Source: Pinus tabuliformis
Taxonomy: Eukaryota; Streptophyta; Pinopsida; Pinales; Pinaceae
DNA: 64,000 nucleotides
Direction of reading: 5' to 3'
Assembly: GCA_031772625.1 (NCBI GenBank)
Contig: CM062804.1
Coordinates: 1,019,068,514-1,019,132,513, forward strand
Shown: one piece after another, positions 21,248 to 34,086 of the stretch
Layout of the letters: each line of letters opens with the position of its first letter
Numbering within the stretch: the first letter of the stretch is position 1
Translations under genes and position numbers: made by a program
The notes under the pieces: generated by a model
Told to the model about the DNA's origin: nothing
Seen by the model: only the letters and a program-made list of their open reading frames with translations
Databases searched by the model: none

Positions 21248-22820
21248 TGGCGGAGAATAGAATCAGCGCCGAGACGGTACAGGGTATCCCTAATAATGCG
21301 ATAAGGTTGAGAATGATGGCGAATGCGCCGCCGAACATCCTTGGAAAAATCAGGATGAAAGGAGGATGTCTGAAGGTAGACAATAATGTCCCCATACCAA
21401 GGATCGAGGGTGCTAATCAAGAACAGAGACTCGTCCAGAATATGGTCCTCTAATTGAGAGGGTGTGGTAGCAGATGGTAGCGAGCAGAGCAACTTAGCGA
21501 AAACGAGGGATTTCTTAGACTTGGCCGTAGTAAACTCCAAGTCAAACTCTTGAAGGATGACAATCCACTTTGAGTATTTGCCCCCCAGTAATTGACGTGA
21601 CAAGATGTACATCATTGGGTTGCAGTTAGAAATCACCATCGTGGTGTGCAATAGTATATAGTGGTGGAAATATTGGACGGCATGAATGGCTGCCAATGCC
21701 AACTTCTCGACATAGGCATATCGAGTTTCCGTGTCAAGTAGATTGTGACTAAGATAATAGACAACATGCTCAGTACCATCATCATCGTCTTGGACCAGAA
21801 CCATGCCAATGGTGCTATCAGCGACGGCTAAATAAAGAGTATAGTCATGGTGATAATTAGGTGGACGCAACAATGGAGCAGAAACAAGGAATGCCTTGAG
21901 CTGCTTGAATGACTCTTGTGCAACGACATCCCAAACAAAAGGGGTATCCCGCTTTAATAACCGTGTATAGCCTTTGGCAACCTCAGCATAGTTTAGAATA
22001 AAAAGGCATAAAAAGTTCACTTTACCTTGCAGACTCTGCAATTGCTGCAAATAAGTAGGGGGAGGAAGATTCAAAATGGCTTCAACCTTAGGGGGATCCA
22101 GGTGGATGCCCTCTTTGGAGACGAAAAACCCAAGAATTCTGCCAGATCCAATGCAAAAGACACATTTATGTGGATTAATATGGATACAATAGTGTCGACA
22201 GCGAAGAAAAATTTCGCGGAGGTGATTTGGGTGGTCTTGGCGCTTCATTGAATGAGCTAGAAGGTCATCCAGGTAAGGCTGCACAATGTGTCGAATATCA
22301 TGAAACACATAAGACATTGCGTGTTGGAAGGTAGCACCGGCATTCCTTAGATCGAAAGGGATTTTTTTGTAGGTGAAGATACCCCATGGGCAGATAAAGG
22401 CGGTCTTGTGTTGATCTGTGGGCGATATTTTGATCTGGTTATAACCAGAAAAGCCGTCCATAAATGAATAAATCTCACTCCCAGGACACTCATCAATGAG
22501 TTGGTCAATGAAAGGTGTAGGGTAGTTATGTTTGGGACAAGCACGATTAATGTCACTATAATCAACACATACCTTAATAGTGCCCTATTTCTTGGTCACA
22601 GGGACAATATTAGAAACCCAATCTGTGAGCGGGATAGGGTAAATAAACCCAACTTTAAGAAGTTTCTCAACTTTTGCTTTAATAGCTGCAGCCTTTCAGG
22701 GGTGCACAGGGCGTAGACGTTGTCGAACAAGTTTAACACCCAGATATGTAGGTATTTCATGCACCATGATGTTAGGATCAATGCCGGGCATCTCTTCGTA
22801 CGACCAAGAAAAAACATCAC
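21248..22820 (-). pseudogene. reverse transcriptase and RNase H of element B
   Basis: The RT begins with the FSWSYEEMPGIDPNIMVHEI block and breaks at a TGA near 22697 where relatives have Arg. It continues through SFMDGFSGYNQIKISPTDQH to the catalytic YLDD at 22275-22264. The classic RNase H follows (LYLAVADSTIGMVLVQDDDD near 21840, then YVEKLALAAIHAVQYFHHYI). After RNase H the text passes by KSKKSLVFAKLL and LISTLDPWYGDI straight to the integrase zinc region. No aRNH lies in between. The 415-codon piece 22461-21214 is open. Confidence 0.9.
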
Positions 22821-24012
22821 AAAATTCTTGAAAAAGATCAGTATAAAGTTGAATCTCCTCCAGAGTACAGGTTACTCCGATATGAATATGCTCGACAACC
22901 CCTGGTTTAACAGAGATGTCGATAGGTTGAGTTTGCATAATGTTCCCCATATTGCCTTCAGAGAAAACTTGATGGATTTGAATAGGTGTCTGAAGGGGTT
23001 GGGAGGGGACACAGGAAGCAAACTGCTCAAGACAAGTAATCATAGCCCTGTGGGTAGGGAGAAACGAGGAATGATGGTGATGATCAAACCAAGGAGGTTC
23101 CTCGAAAGACATAGTCTCGATAATCGCTTCGTCAGAAGGAAAGATTTCCTGTAAGGGGTCCGAAGAAGCGCTATCTCTGAGCCAAGGGGATTGGATGTAC
23201 GAGTAGAGAGCCCTGCTCGATGGAGCAAGTTCAGAAGATGAAGCAGATGCAGAAACAATTTCGACGTAGTTGAGCTCAGCAGGACTCAATGACATGACAT
23301 CACCCCAGGATTCCACTTGATCAACACGAGGAAGAACCCAAGGATCAGAACGAACAGAAATCATATTGATGGAAGCGATGTTGGGAGGTGGGAGTGAAAA
23401 AACACCCATAAGGGCAGGATCTTTAAAAAGTCTAGCACCCACACTCTCATACGGAACAGAGGTATGCTCCACGAAAGGCACGTTGCCATCGGAAGAAGAA
23501 GAAGCGAAGAAGGACAACTGGTCTACTGTGACAATCTTCCCTTGATGGGGAAAATGAAGGACACGAAATAGAGATGAAGCCATGGCTCGCATGGCATATG
23601 TCCAGCTTCATCCTAAGAGGAGGTTGTAAGTTAAATTCGCATCGACAACTTTGACCGTCTTCCCTTCTAGGGTAATAGGCAGACGCGAGAGTATACCATA
23701 AGGACAAGAATCTCTCCCATCAAAGGCTTCCAAGGTATTGGGAGACTGGCTCAGGGTCAGAGAACCGATAGCCTTCCAACAAGCAACAGACATGATGCAA
23801 GTAGAAGTGCCTTCATCAATAACAGTGTGGTGAATAGTCTTAGAATTGATGATGACTTGAATAAGGAAGGTGATTTGGTGAGGCAGTCTCGGTACATGAT
23901 TATCCAGGTCAAAAGTGATCAAATCCGAATCGGCCGGGTCAATGCCACTGATGGCCGATAGCAACGACTTCCTCTGGGAGGGACAGCTCTGGAGGACCTC
24001 TAATGCAGACAT
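22821..24012 (-). pseudogene. protease and linker of element B
   Basis: The aspartic protease segment (24012-23608) contains VIDEGTSTCIMSVACWKAIG, the Asp-Glu-Gly type active site typical of plant Tat/Ogre elements rather than Asp-Ser-Gly. It ends with VVDANLTYNLLLG. The 23592-22821 stretch is a long linker before RT with a Ser-rich part and a His run (FDHHHHSSF). Confidence 0.82.
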
Positions 24013-24228
24013 AGCCGAAGGAGCTTGGGCTAAGTCCTCAACGATGCTATAGTGCTATGCAGCACGAGCATTAGGGTTGTAGGAAGACTTCCAGAGTGCT
24101 CATATAGGAGGAGGTAGAATGACTGACTCAGTACTAGGTCGCTCGATATGGAGCGGACCAGTACTGGACAAAGGAACACTGGAGGGGACCTCAGTTTCCT
24201 TCCCGGCGGGTGAAGGATATTCTTTTGA

Positions 24229-26957
24229 CTATGTACTGATATGGATGGGAATTTTCCTAGCCATAAAGACTTGAGAGCCAAAGGGAGAAGAGGATTGAGA
24301 TGGATCAGCCACCATTTGAGTCTGCTGTGAGGGAAAAGGCTCTTTGAGCACAGTAGGAGTCCCAGGGGCACCTTTTAACAAACGACTAACTTCAGACTGC
24401 CTTGGGTAGTCTTTAGTATAGTGATCCTCATCACAAATAAGACAAGGATACTTAGGCTTACGCTTGGCACCTTCCTTGGCCAGAGGCTTAGGGGGATCCT
24501 GCTTTGGTTGATCGGCTTTATTCTTTCCTTTTCCCTTCTTCTTACCTTTCGAAGTTTTGTCTGCCGCAGTGGACTGGACGACGTTAACCTTAGAAGTTTT
24601 ACTAGAATTGGATGAAGCCTGAGAAGCATTTTCATTTGGAGTGTTAGACTTTTGCTTCGTAGGGTTCGCAGAAGCTTTTCTAGAGGACACATTAATGGAA
24701 CCGATGACACCGTCAATAGATGGTGTTGATGGAGCTTTGGAAGTTCCGGGTCACGGGGCATCTGGCAGATAATCATATAGCGTACTGGACTGGGAGTAAA
24801 CCAAGTGAAGATACTGAGCATGCGCAGTGACCTGCTCTTCAATTACACATGCCCCCATAGCAATGTCCCGGGATATTGGACCGATGAACGAAGTTGTAAA
24901 CCAATCGATTAAAAGCTGGTCGGAAATCCATAACTTAATTAAACAACGACACCTCCTCCATTCATGGATGTGATTGGAGATATGCGTGGCCATGTCCTAT
25001 TTCAAGGATGTCAGGAGGTGTGTGCCCGTTTCATATCGAATCAATAATTGAAAATGAGTTAAAAATGGCATAGAAAGTGACTTAAAGTCCTGAAAAGTTC
25101 CACGAGCGAGCTCAATATACCATTTTGTGGCAGAGCCAGTGAGAGTCCGTTGGAATAGGCGGAGCCGAATTGAATCATCAATCCATGAATTTGATGAACA
25201 CCATAGGTGATAGGTCATGACATGACCTTGGGGATCTTCTCCAACCTTACCGTCGAATTTGGGACAATCACCGGGAATCTTAGTTGGAACCAGTGGCCAA
25301 TACAGATTATGAAGAATGATTTGTCAGTTTGGACACATCCGGTAATTCCAATGTCACAAAAAAGGGTAATTGAGGGTTGAAGGACATCTGAGGCCGTGGG
25401 AAAGAAACAACACCAGAGTTCCATCCAGTTCCGGGTTGCCCCCATTGATTTTTCCTGGACGGATTTGACCCATAAGGGTTTTGTCTGTAGGGATTTTGTC
25501 CATAGGGGTTATAACTGTAACTAGATGGTTGACCCTGGATTTGACCCCCAACAGTCCACTGATTACCAACTTGACCCACAGGAGCAACGTATGGTTGCTG
25601 AAAATTCTGATAAGGGTTAACCTGTGGCTGTTGATAATTTTGGTATGGGGCAATTTGAGTTTGCCCTTGGGGTTGCTGGAAACCATAAGGCGGCTGGGCT
25701 CCAAACTGAGCCTGGGGACCAAGCTGCATTTGATAAGCAGGTTGGGTTTGGAACCCAACTTGAGTTTGAAGACCGGATTGGGTTTGGAGCCCAGACTATG
25801 TCTGAAAACCGAGTGGAGCTTGGGAAGCAACGAACGTTTGAGTGCCCAGTTGAGCGGGTCCAGATGGATGTCCTTGCGAAAACTGAGGTTGACCCATCTG
25901 GCTAGAAGGTTGGCTTGGTTGAGACTGAGGTTGACCCATTTGCCCAGAAGGTTGAGCTTGCTGGGTAACGGGTTGACCTTGTGGAACTGAAGGCTGACCT
26001 ATCTAACCAGATGGTTGAGCATGTTGAACAATTGGTTGGCCTTGCTGGATTTGAGAGTGAAAAACTTGTACAAAAGATGGACCAGGCTGGACAATTGGTT
26101 GGCCTTACTGGATTTGAGGCTGACCTACTTGTCCAGGGGGGGACCTTGCTGGGCACCAGGTTGGCCCTGTTGGATGTAAGGTTGTCCTAGATTGCCAGAA
26201 GGTTGCCCGAAGTAAGTAAAAGAGGAACCATTGAAGGCCGAAGGTTGTCCCTGAAAGGGTTGTCCTTGTGGGCCAACAGGTTGCCCTGGATAAGGTTGCC
26301 CATAGTACGACTGTCCGTGAGACGACTGCATGTAAGACGACTGACCTTGATAGGGTGGACCTTGACAATTTGAAGGTTGTGATTGGCCACCATGATAACT
26401 GGTGGTGCCCCAAGCAACAGATAACAAAATCGAAACCTCAACCGCAGGCTGAGAAGCTATGGATCTGGGGTGATAAATATGGGCTCCTTGAGAATCATAG
26501 TAATGAAACGGATTTTGCGGATTTGAATCCTGAAGAGCTTGCAAATACTGATCATATGCCCCCGTTGCTGGAATGAAACCAGAGGAAGGTGGGGCACTAT
26601 GGGTGGGATTAACAACTCCAGATGTGGACGCCGACGGTCCACCATTTGTAGGACCAACTGAAGTTCCGGTAATAGTGGTCATGACTGAAGATGCGGTGAC
26701 AACACTGAAAACGGGGGCCGAAGAAGCCACACAAACAGTCGGAATAGTCGGGACAGATGTGACAGTCACATTGTGAATCTGGGGCGTAAAAGATTCTGAG
26801 TCAGAGTGATGGTATGAGACCACATGGAACTCGTAAGGGGAGATCTAGAACCTATGATATCAGCGAAAGCATTGTAGCGTAAAGGCAATGTGATACCAAG
26901 AGAGGTGACACGAAAGGGTGAAGTCTCCGTAGGTATAGGGATTTCACCACTTGCCAT
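24229..26957 (-). pseudogene. gag: gag of element B with prion-like N-terminal region
   Basis: Start is uncertain; MASGEIPIPTETSPFRVTSL at 26957 is one candidate and coding-like text extends up to about 27245. From 26823 to 25300 the protein is Gln/Pro/Gly/Tyr-rich and repetitive (GQSYYGQPYPGQPVGPQGQP is one stretch). The Gag core follows at 25218-24997 (LFQRTLTGSATKWYIELARG) and 24993-24751. The Lys-rich part and a knuckle-like CLICDEDHYTKDYP (24444-24405) come next. The last Cys of the knuckle is replaced by Tyr. The gene is split by several frame changes. Confidence 0.82.
25300..26410 (-). repeat. Gln/Pro/Gly-coding minisatellite in element B gag
   Basis: Short imperfect repeats such as GGTTGGCCTTGCTGGATTTGAG recur (26035 and 26095, 60 bp apart). 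Others recur around 25640-25980. On the minus strand they encode the QPQG- and GQPxG-type disordered region. Confidence 0.6.
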
Positions 26958-27249
26958 AAAGATCTATTCACCAGAGACAGGGTTCGTCTCATCCACGTCA
27001 GAGGAAGACATCAGGACCGAAACACCAGAAGGAGTAATGGGAAAGTCTTCTTTGGAAGGCTCCCAAACAGGGTTCCAATGAATATCGTAAAAATCATATT
27101 TCGGAGCGTGAGATTTAAGCGGTTGGATACTTGGAATAATAGGAAGAGTAGGAAGAGTATCACTAATAACTGGTACCTCAAAAGCGACAGAAGATGGAGA
27201 CCATTGGTCACTTGGTACGGGAGATGGGATCGATGATTCCGCCAGGATG

Positions 27250-29012
27250 ATTTAACTCAAAATTCCCTAAGGAAAACTAAACGAGCAAGGGAAACAATCC
27301 TACGCAAACTGAAACACAACCAAGATTTAAAAAGGTAAATGTGAACATGGCCAAATAAATTTTATGACACAGGAACAAAACTTGACCTTTTCATCTTTAG
27401 AGAGTCGAGAAAAGGACGAAAATATGACTCTAGTCGCCTTTGAATATTTAATGAGCCTGAAAGGACAAGTGCTCAGATGGACCTTTTCTTTTAAGGAGTC
27501 TGAAAAGGAACGAAAGTGACTACTCTGGAGAACTAGGCAAAAGGTTTACCAAACAACCCGTAAAACTACATATACACCTTGGTGATCATATGAAAACCAA
27601 GGACTTTCCGTACAATAGCCAATATTCCCGAATGTTGTGTTCGGTGCATTACAGTTTGCAAGGTGGTAGACACGACTTCCTATGGATGTAAGATGTTAAC
27701 CTAGTGGGGTCTCCTGATATATACTCGATGATACTGGCAGCACAAGTCCGTGCTAGGCAACTATTGAGTCACAAAAGGAGAATCACCCGACCTTAAGTGA
27801 AAGCAATAGTGACTAGGTTTAACAACACTGGAGCACGTCTCCAGCCTAGACCTCTAAATAATGTGCGTTATGTTCCAATGCATTGTTAAGTTCATTCAGT
27901 TCATTTTAGAGTTGATCTTGAATTAGGTTTCAATTTCCAGGCCTTACCGTATGTATATCAACCCTAGGATGCAGCTAAAATGAGTAAAGCATCTTTCATT
28001 TCGATGAACACCTACTTACAGGAAGGTAGGGAGATCATTCCTAAAGCAACACAAAACCAAGATCATCTAAGAGACATAATGCATAAGCACATCAATCCTA
28101 CAATGCATCGATACTACTAATGATAGATTTTAAGTTTGCTTTCCAATTTCTCAAACATGAAAACTTGAAATGAAAATGTACTTTCACTTTCGTATACTAA
28201 ATGAATGCAATCTTTTGATTTTGATAGTTTTGAGTTTAAAGAGACAAACAAGCATGAATTGATTGATCCAAACAATTGTAATCTATGTCTGGTAGTGAAA
28301 AAATTGAATCAATATCAAAAATTGGTTCAATAATTGACACTAAACATCAACCAGCAAGAAACAAGCAATGAAAAAACCTCAAGAAAATTAACAAGACGGT
28401 TGCGGATGAACCTTGGACAGACAAGCAACCAGGCCAGATAATTCAAAAACTTGAAAGAGCTAGGTCACAAGGCCAAAAAACACAAGATTCACTCAATGAA
28501 ACCAAAGAGACAATACCTTAACCAAAAGCAATTAAAACAAACTAATGGGCAAGAGAAAGATAGCAAGGGATAAACAAGACTGGTGAATTCACGAGGTAGA
28601 GTTGAAAAAACAACTCTATAGGAATCGTTGCGGGCATAAAACTAGCAACTAGTGACGATCAACCAATAGCCATAGCAACAAAGTGACGTCGTTGCGAGAG
28701 TACATGTCTCTTCCGTAATGGGCCGATTTCACGAATCGTCACGACTGTACGCGAGGATTCAACAACGCATAGGATTATAAAACAAAGACAGGGTGACATC
28801 GGCGCGACTGTTAAGATTTTGTCAGTGACGAGCTTAAAAACAGTAGAAAATAAATAAAAAACCCCCAATCAAAAACTAGACTATCCTCCAGACAGTAAAG
28901 GAATTTCCTAGATTGACCCAAGTAACCCAAACGACTGATGGTTTAACCCCAAAATTCAAGTGTCACTAAATCAAAACCAAACAAAAGAAAACAAGAGAAA
29001 AAAACATACAAA
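27250..29012 (-). other. element B 5' leader
   Basis: About 1.8 kb lie between PBS and gag. No ORF is convincing. GAGTC-GAAAAG-type motifs near 27400 and 27490 recur near 17117 and 17450 in the 3' region. Long leaders are common in Tat/Ogre-type elements. Confidence 0.55.
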
Positions 29013-29014
29013 GG

Positions 29015-29034
29015 ACTCCCCAGTGGAGTCACAA
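29015..29034 (-). other. element B primer-binding site
   Basis: The minus strand reads TTGTGACTCCACTGGGGAGT next to the LTR end CTTCACA. It matches the TGGCGACTCCACTGGGGA-type site of element C except at the start. The tRNA is not assigned with certainty. Confidence 0.65.
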
Positions 29035-29037
29035 AAT

Positions 29038-30192
29038 TGTGAAGTAGGAAAGTGTTCCCTCTGTGGACAGAGGCAACCCCTCTAGCCCTAGAGTGGGTCT
29101 AGTCACAGAAAAGACAAAACAACAATTGATTCCCTTAAATAGTCATCGTTGGAGGCCTACCTCAAACCAGTGGTTGATAAAGTTCCGTTGCACTGCTCCA
29201 GCTTCCGTTTCTTCTCCTCAATGAGCAATCAACCTGAAACACAAGAAAACAACAAAGCACGTAACCGAGAACAACAATGATCTATTTACTCATAAAGTCA
29301 AGAAATCATAAGCTATCAAGTAAATTACATACAAGACATAGGAAATCATCATTTATTGTATTAATAATGAATCAAGAGCAAAGCTTACAACCAAGTCTTG
29401 ACGTCGCAAGCCTTCTTGGAGGGTCCAACCAATATGTTTCTTCAAGCATTCACTCTCAAGGATGGGTCCCAAATAAACAATATCTTTCTCTCTCACTCAC
29501 AAGCTTTAATACAAAGTTAAGGGCACTCCACAACCTCTTACAAACTATTAGAAATCCCAAACTTGTCACACTCACACTAAAGCTATCTACCAAACTCAAA
29601 AGCACTAGCAGCACTACCCAACCAAAAGAAATAGTAGATCACAACAATGGTGAGTGATTTTATAGGAGAAGGAGTTTCCATGAAATGAGGGAGAGGGAGC
29701 TTATCGTCAAGGAAGGTAGCACAAAAGACAGAACTACCATCCCAGAGGAGGAAGGGCGACCCAAACTGATCCAACAACCAGGTCTAGAGACATCTGGAAG
29801 GCCGACTGTCAAAACAAATTTGCCCAATCTGGATCATCGCTAGCCGTAAACTAAGCCTCCGTGACGGTATCACAAGGAGGAAATGCATGCATACTAATCG
29901 TCATAATAAATAGTTAATAGCCTTGCATCAGGCTTTGAAATTCGACCGTTGTGGGAAACAGGTGTACACCTGCGACGGGGTCACGATGAGACTGTTTATG
30001 ACAGGGGACCATCATGTATATTAAGAGTTTACTCACGATGAGGAAGAAACTTAGGGAATGAGGGTCAACTTGCAACATCAGAGAGCATTTGCTTAATCTT
30101 CTTACATCGGTGGGAAGATATGAACATGTTTATTTGACACATGACACAGCAGAGGGACTGAGATGAGGACAGTGACAAATTACTGCGTAACA
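29038..30192 (-). repeat. element B 5' LTR
   Basis: 1155 bp, TGTGAAG...GTAACA on the plus strand. It pairs with 14697-15856. Confidence 0.9.
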
Positions 30193-30197
30193 GTAAT
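30193..30197. repeat. target-site duplication of element B (right)
   Basis: GTAAT pairs with GTAGG at 14692-14696. It is followed by TAGGTGCTTTGGCACTT, the direct continuation of the element A LTR. Confidence 0.6.
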
Positions 30198-33100
30198 TAG
30201 GTGCTTTGGCACTTAAAATTGAATGAGATGAGAGGTCTAAGATTGGTGAGGAGCTGAGGAGGGCATGTGAAGATCATGTATCCTTCTCAAATAGTAGAAA
30301 ACATAGAAAACTGAATGGCTTCCCAAGGCAGAGCACTGTAAACAATGAATTCTACCTATCTATCTTGATATCATTCAACTAGAAGCAATGAATTAGATTG
30401 TGGCATACATAAAACATGAGAAAAACTGATAACAGAAGAAGAAACTATGAAAAAACACCATACCACAAGTATCCCATAAAAATAGCTGCAAATCCTGGTT
30501 TATTTCCTTGCCAAACTACTGATAAAGGTGTACAATGTAGCTCAGAGCATCCAAGAGAGTCCAACCTTTGCTAATGACAGAAAAAATACATAATATAGAC
30601 ATCAAACCACCTATGCTAGCCATCAGGGGTCAAAACCAAGAGAAAAGGAGTTGTTACAACCATTTCCAAACAGGGAACATGAATATAGGCAGTGGAATAA
30701 CTTGCCTCTATAAGCATGGAAACTGATTCATTGACCCCCAAACTACCTCAAACTGATGAATCTACCCTCTAAGATCATTTCACTATTACATTTACATACC
30801 AAGGAATTAATTAAAATCATTAATTCATCCATGAAGAGAGAAAAAGTCAACTTGCAGTGAAAATAGGGGAAAACTAGATTTTCTGGCAAACTGGCTCAAT
30901 GCGCAACGCCACTGGCCAGATGCGTAGTGCCTCTTCACACCCACGTTTGTAGGCCTTCCGCCTAGTAAAATTGAGCCTAAGATAGCTCATTGGAAAGGTA
31001 TTCCTATCTAGTTTCTGTAACATGTTAATTTTTTTCATTTGGAGGTCATTTACACCCTCAAAAGTGAAATATCCCAAGGTTGCTTTTATGTGTCCAAAAA
31101 GAGGCAGAGAGGTCATTTTTTGGTAGTTTTTTTTACCTTTTGTGACCGAGTTTTGCTCCAAAATTGCTGAAATTTTTTGGGTTTGATGGTCTCATCATGA
31201 TGAATGTAAAAATATAATCCTTTCCTGTAATTAGTGCTCCAGGGAAAAGCGCAACGCCACCAAGCCAATTTTCTGTTTTCAAAATTTCAAAATTTGAAAA
31301 AAACAAAAATTCATCAAAACTTGCCAAGATTTGGCATAGGACACCACCATTAGCTGCTTTGATGGGCTAGTGAGGCTTTAGCCAATATTTTCAACTTATC
31401 TTGCTCCTTTTTTCTCTTTAAGGCCTTCCTCAATCTAGCTTTAAGCTTCGTCATCCTTATGTTGCAGATTTTGTTTCGAGTCATGTAGTGGTAGGCCATG
31501 TGGCGAAGCATATTCTTGTCTTTGTTGGCCTTCTCAATCATCCCCTCAAGGTGCATATTAACCCTCTCAAGCCAAGTTTCCCTATCATTCTCAATCTCTT
31601 GTTCAATCGAAGTCAACTTGACATTTGCCTCCTTGGCCTTTTGCTTGTTTTCCTTGATCATTTGCAGCTCCATGAGGACTTGCTTGTCGCTCAATTGTTT
31701 GTTTTCTTGCTCTAAATATTTGATGATCCACTTAGCTCTCTCTAAGTTATCTGACAAGGATTGTATCTCAGCCTCTTGTTCCTTTATGATCATGTCTTTG
31801 GCAGTCTTTGGATCCTGAGTTTCCAAGTCAATGACATCAACTCCTTGATGAGTGAAGTGCTGTTGTGTTTCCTCATGATCAACAAGGTTAAAATCTCTTT
31901 CTTGCTCATCACTAAGATCCTTCTTTTGCATATTTTTCTTTCCCTTACCTTTGCCCTTGCTTTGCTACTCAACCTGTACCTGTTTTGCTGAAGAAGAAGG
32001 CAAAGCCCCTTCCACACCTTGTGGAGATAGCATTTTCCTGTGGCCTGATGATGAAGGCGAGACCCCTTCCACACCTTGTGGAGATAATACTCGCCTAGCA
32101 GCTGCAAAAAGTTTCCTAGTGCCCCTCTTATATGTCACAAACACTGGCACTCCAACAGTTTCAGTCTCTTTGACCTTTTCATGTCCTGAAGGTCCACCTT
32201 CCTCATGATGTACTGATGAAAATATTTGTGGGCCTTTGAACATCTCATGAGAAATGAAAGTCTCCCATGGCATGTTAAGAAGGTTCAACTGATTCAAAGA
32301 GTAATGGAAAATGTTATTCCACTGCTGGGGGTATGGCTTCCTATTTACAATATGTGCCGTCTTCTCAATGTTTCTGAACATGAAGTAAGGGATATTCATC
32401 ATCTTTACTCTAGTGAAATGCATGAGAAGTCTAATGTGGTAGGCATACAATTGAGAGAACCTACCTTCACAAGTGAAGTACTTGATAATGATTTTCATCA
32501 ATGGAGCAAACCTGTCTTCCAAAAACTTGAAGGGGAATACTCTCTTCATTTTGTCTTTGTATCTAGCCTTGATGTAAGGCTCATAGTACTCCTCATCAAT
32601 ATCCTGACCTTTGTTCCAATTTTCACCCACATTTGGAATACCTGTAGCCTCTGAGATGACAGTTGGTGATATGATGAATGTTATTCCGACAAGGGTTACT
32701 TCATTATTATGAAAATGTGTCACAAAAAACCTTGCCAACTCATGATGAAATTTTAATCTTTCTATCATTTCACAAAAATCAAAACATGCCTGATGTTTAA
32801 AGCAAGAAATGGCAAGTGGATGGGCTTGCAACTCCCTCAAACTAGTGGGCTCCTCTCTGATAATCCTTCCTCCTTTATGAGGCTTCCTTTGCTATATGTT
32901 TCTCTCCTTGGAACTATCACTAAGGGTGTCTTCTTCAAACTCATACTCATTGTCTCTTTCCATTGCTTTTGTAGTTGTGAACACTTGTGGTCAATGATGG
33001 GAAGGGTGAATGAAATAAAGATGAGTATGAAGAGATTTTTAAGGATGAGTAGGTGGGAGTATAACGTGTAAACATGGTTTAGGGAGAGCGAATTATTTTA

Positions 33101-34036
33101 GGAGAGTGGGTAGGGTTTAGTGATGTGAATAGTTGTAGGATTTTGGGAGAGTGTAAGTGGGAATGGGGAGAATGCCTGAGGGGAATGGGATTTAGGGAAT
33201 ATTTAAATGGGAATTGGGTTTAGGGAGTAATGGAAATGATAGGGTAAAAAAAAAACAATGCAGAGATGAGGAAAACTAGGGTTTCAATTTTAAGAACACA
33301 AAACACCAATCTTAGCAAACTAAACCCTAACACATAATATAGGATTAATGTACTTACGTGTTTAGAGGGAAAAACTAAAAATTTGAGTTGAATTGGCAAC
33401 TTGGTGAAGTTTTGGGCTTGGCTGGGTAGATGTGCAGCACCTCACACAGGTGCATAGTGCCTCCCAGATGCACATCAGCTATGCAATTTTACACTGGAAA
33501 ACCCTGCTAGGTGCGCAACGCCTCCAGATGCACAACGCCGGCCTCAAATGCGCAACGCCTTTTTGTAGACCACTTTTGAAGGCCTTACCGGTGTCCAAAT
33601 TGGACACGAGATAGCTTGTTAGAAAGTTTGTCTAGTATAATTTCCAGAACATCTTGAATTTTTCAATTTGGAGTTCATTTTCTCTGTCAAAAGTCCAATC
33701 TCCCAATATTGGTCAAAATGTGTAGAATGAGGCTACCAAAATGCATAGTGCTGTTGTAGTCAACTTTTGAATGTCTTCCTCAACTCCAAATTGAGCTCAT
33801 GATAGATCATGGGAAAGCTATTTGTGTCTACTTATTAGTTGACTCATAAAGCAAGTCATTTGGTCATTCCATCTAGGAGAAAAATTGATTTTACCAAGGT
33901 CACTCCAGAGGTGCATCAACCGTCTTGAGGCAAATGATGTTTTCGACATTTCTCCCAAACCATGAAACATGTGTAAAAAATGAAAGAGGTTTTTCTTCTT
34001 GGGTCAATGGTGGACGAAAACCTCTCTAACTTTTGT
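30198..34036 (-). mobile_element. element A right LTR, part 2
   Basis: It continues the LTR after element B and matches about 6910-11110 of the middle LTR. It carries the second copy of the LTR-borne gene. It ends at an abnormal junction near 34036 (CTTTTGT shared by both partners), where the LTR jumps to near its own end. Confidence 0.85.
31350..32975 (-). pseudogene. LTR-borne gene, copy 2
   Basis: Same gene as 8061-9713. A 291-codon open stretch (32840-31965) covers the central domain and the doubled SPQGVEG motif. A TAG near 31970 (where copy 1 has Glu) separates it from the 193-codon coiled-coil part (31931-31350). The N-terminal acidic segment above 32840 is broken. Copies 1 and 2 carry different lesions: copy 1 is stopped at a Gln codon intact here, and this copy is stopped at a Glu codon intact there. 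So an ancestral gene of about 530 codons was intact. It is transcribed in the same sense as gag. Confidence 0.72.
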
Positions 34037-34086
34037 AAGAGAATGTATGATCGCTGGTGGAAGGCTTTCAAATACTAACACTAACA
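34037..34086 (-). mobile_element. element A LTR end, displaced copy
   Basis: This holds the last 50 bases of the LTR, ending ACTAACA, joined to an earlier point of the same LTR. It is followed by internal sequence (TTGGCTCC...). Confidence 0.75.

Larger units (their letters stand above)
14697..30192 (-). mobile_element. element B: 15.5-kb Tat/Ogre-like Ty3/gypsy retrotransposon
   Basis: Two LTRs of 1160 and 1155 bp flank a 13.2-kb interior. On the minus strand the order is 5' LTR, PBS, 1.8-kb leader, gag (prion-like region, Gag core, zinc knuckle), protease, RT, RNase H, integrase, aRNH, then a non-coding region and the 3' LTR. A gene on the opposite strand lies between aRNH and the 3' LTR. 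Large size, an Asp-Glu-Gly type protease site, a second RNase H and an antisense ORF are traits of the plant Tat/Ogre group. All ORFs are broken. It is nested in the element A right LTR. Confidence 0.88.

Noticed and set aside
25481-26190. Plus-strand frames (up to 169 codons) over element B gag
   Set aside because: They are reverse translations of the Gln/Pro/Gly minisatellite; the minus strand fits Gag order.
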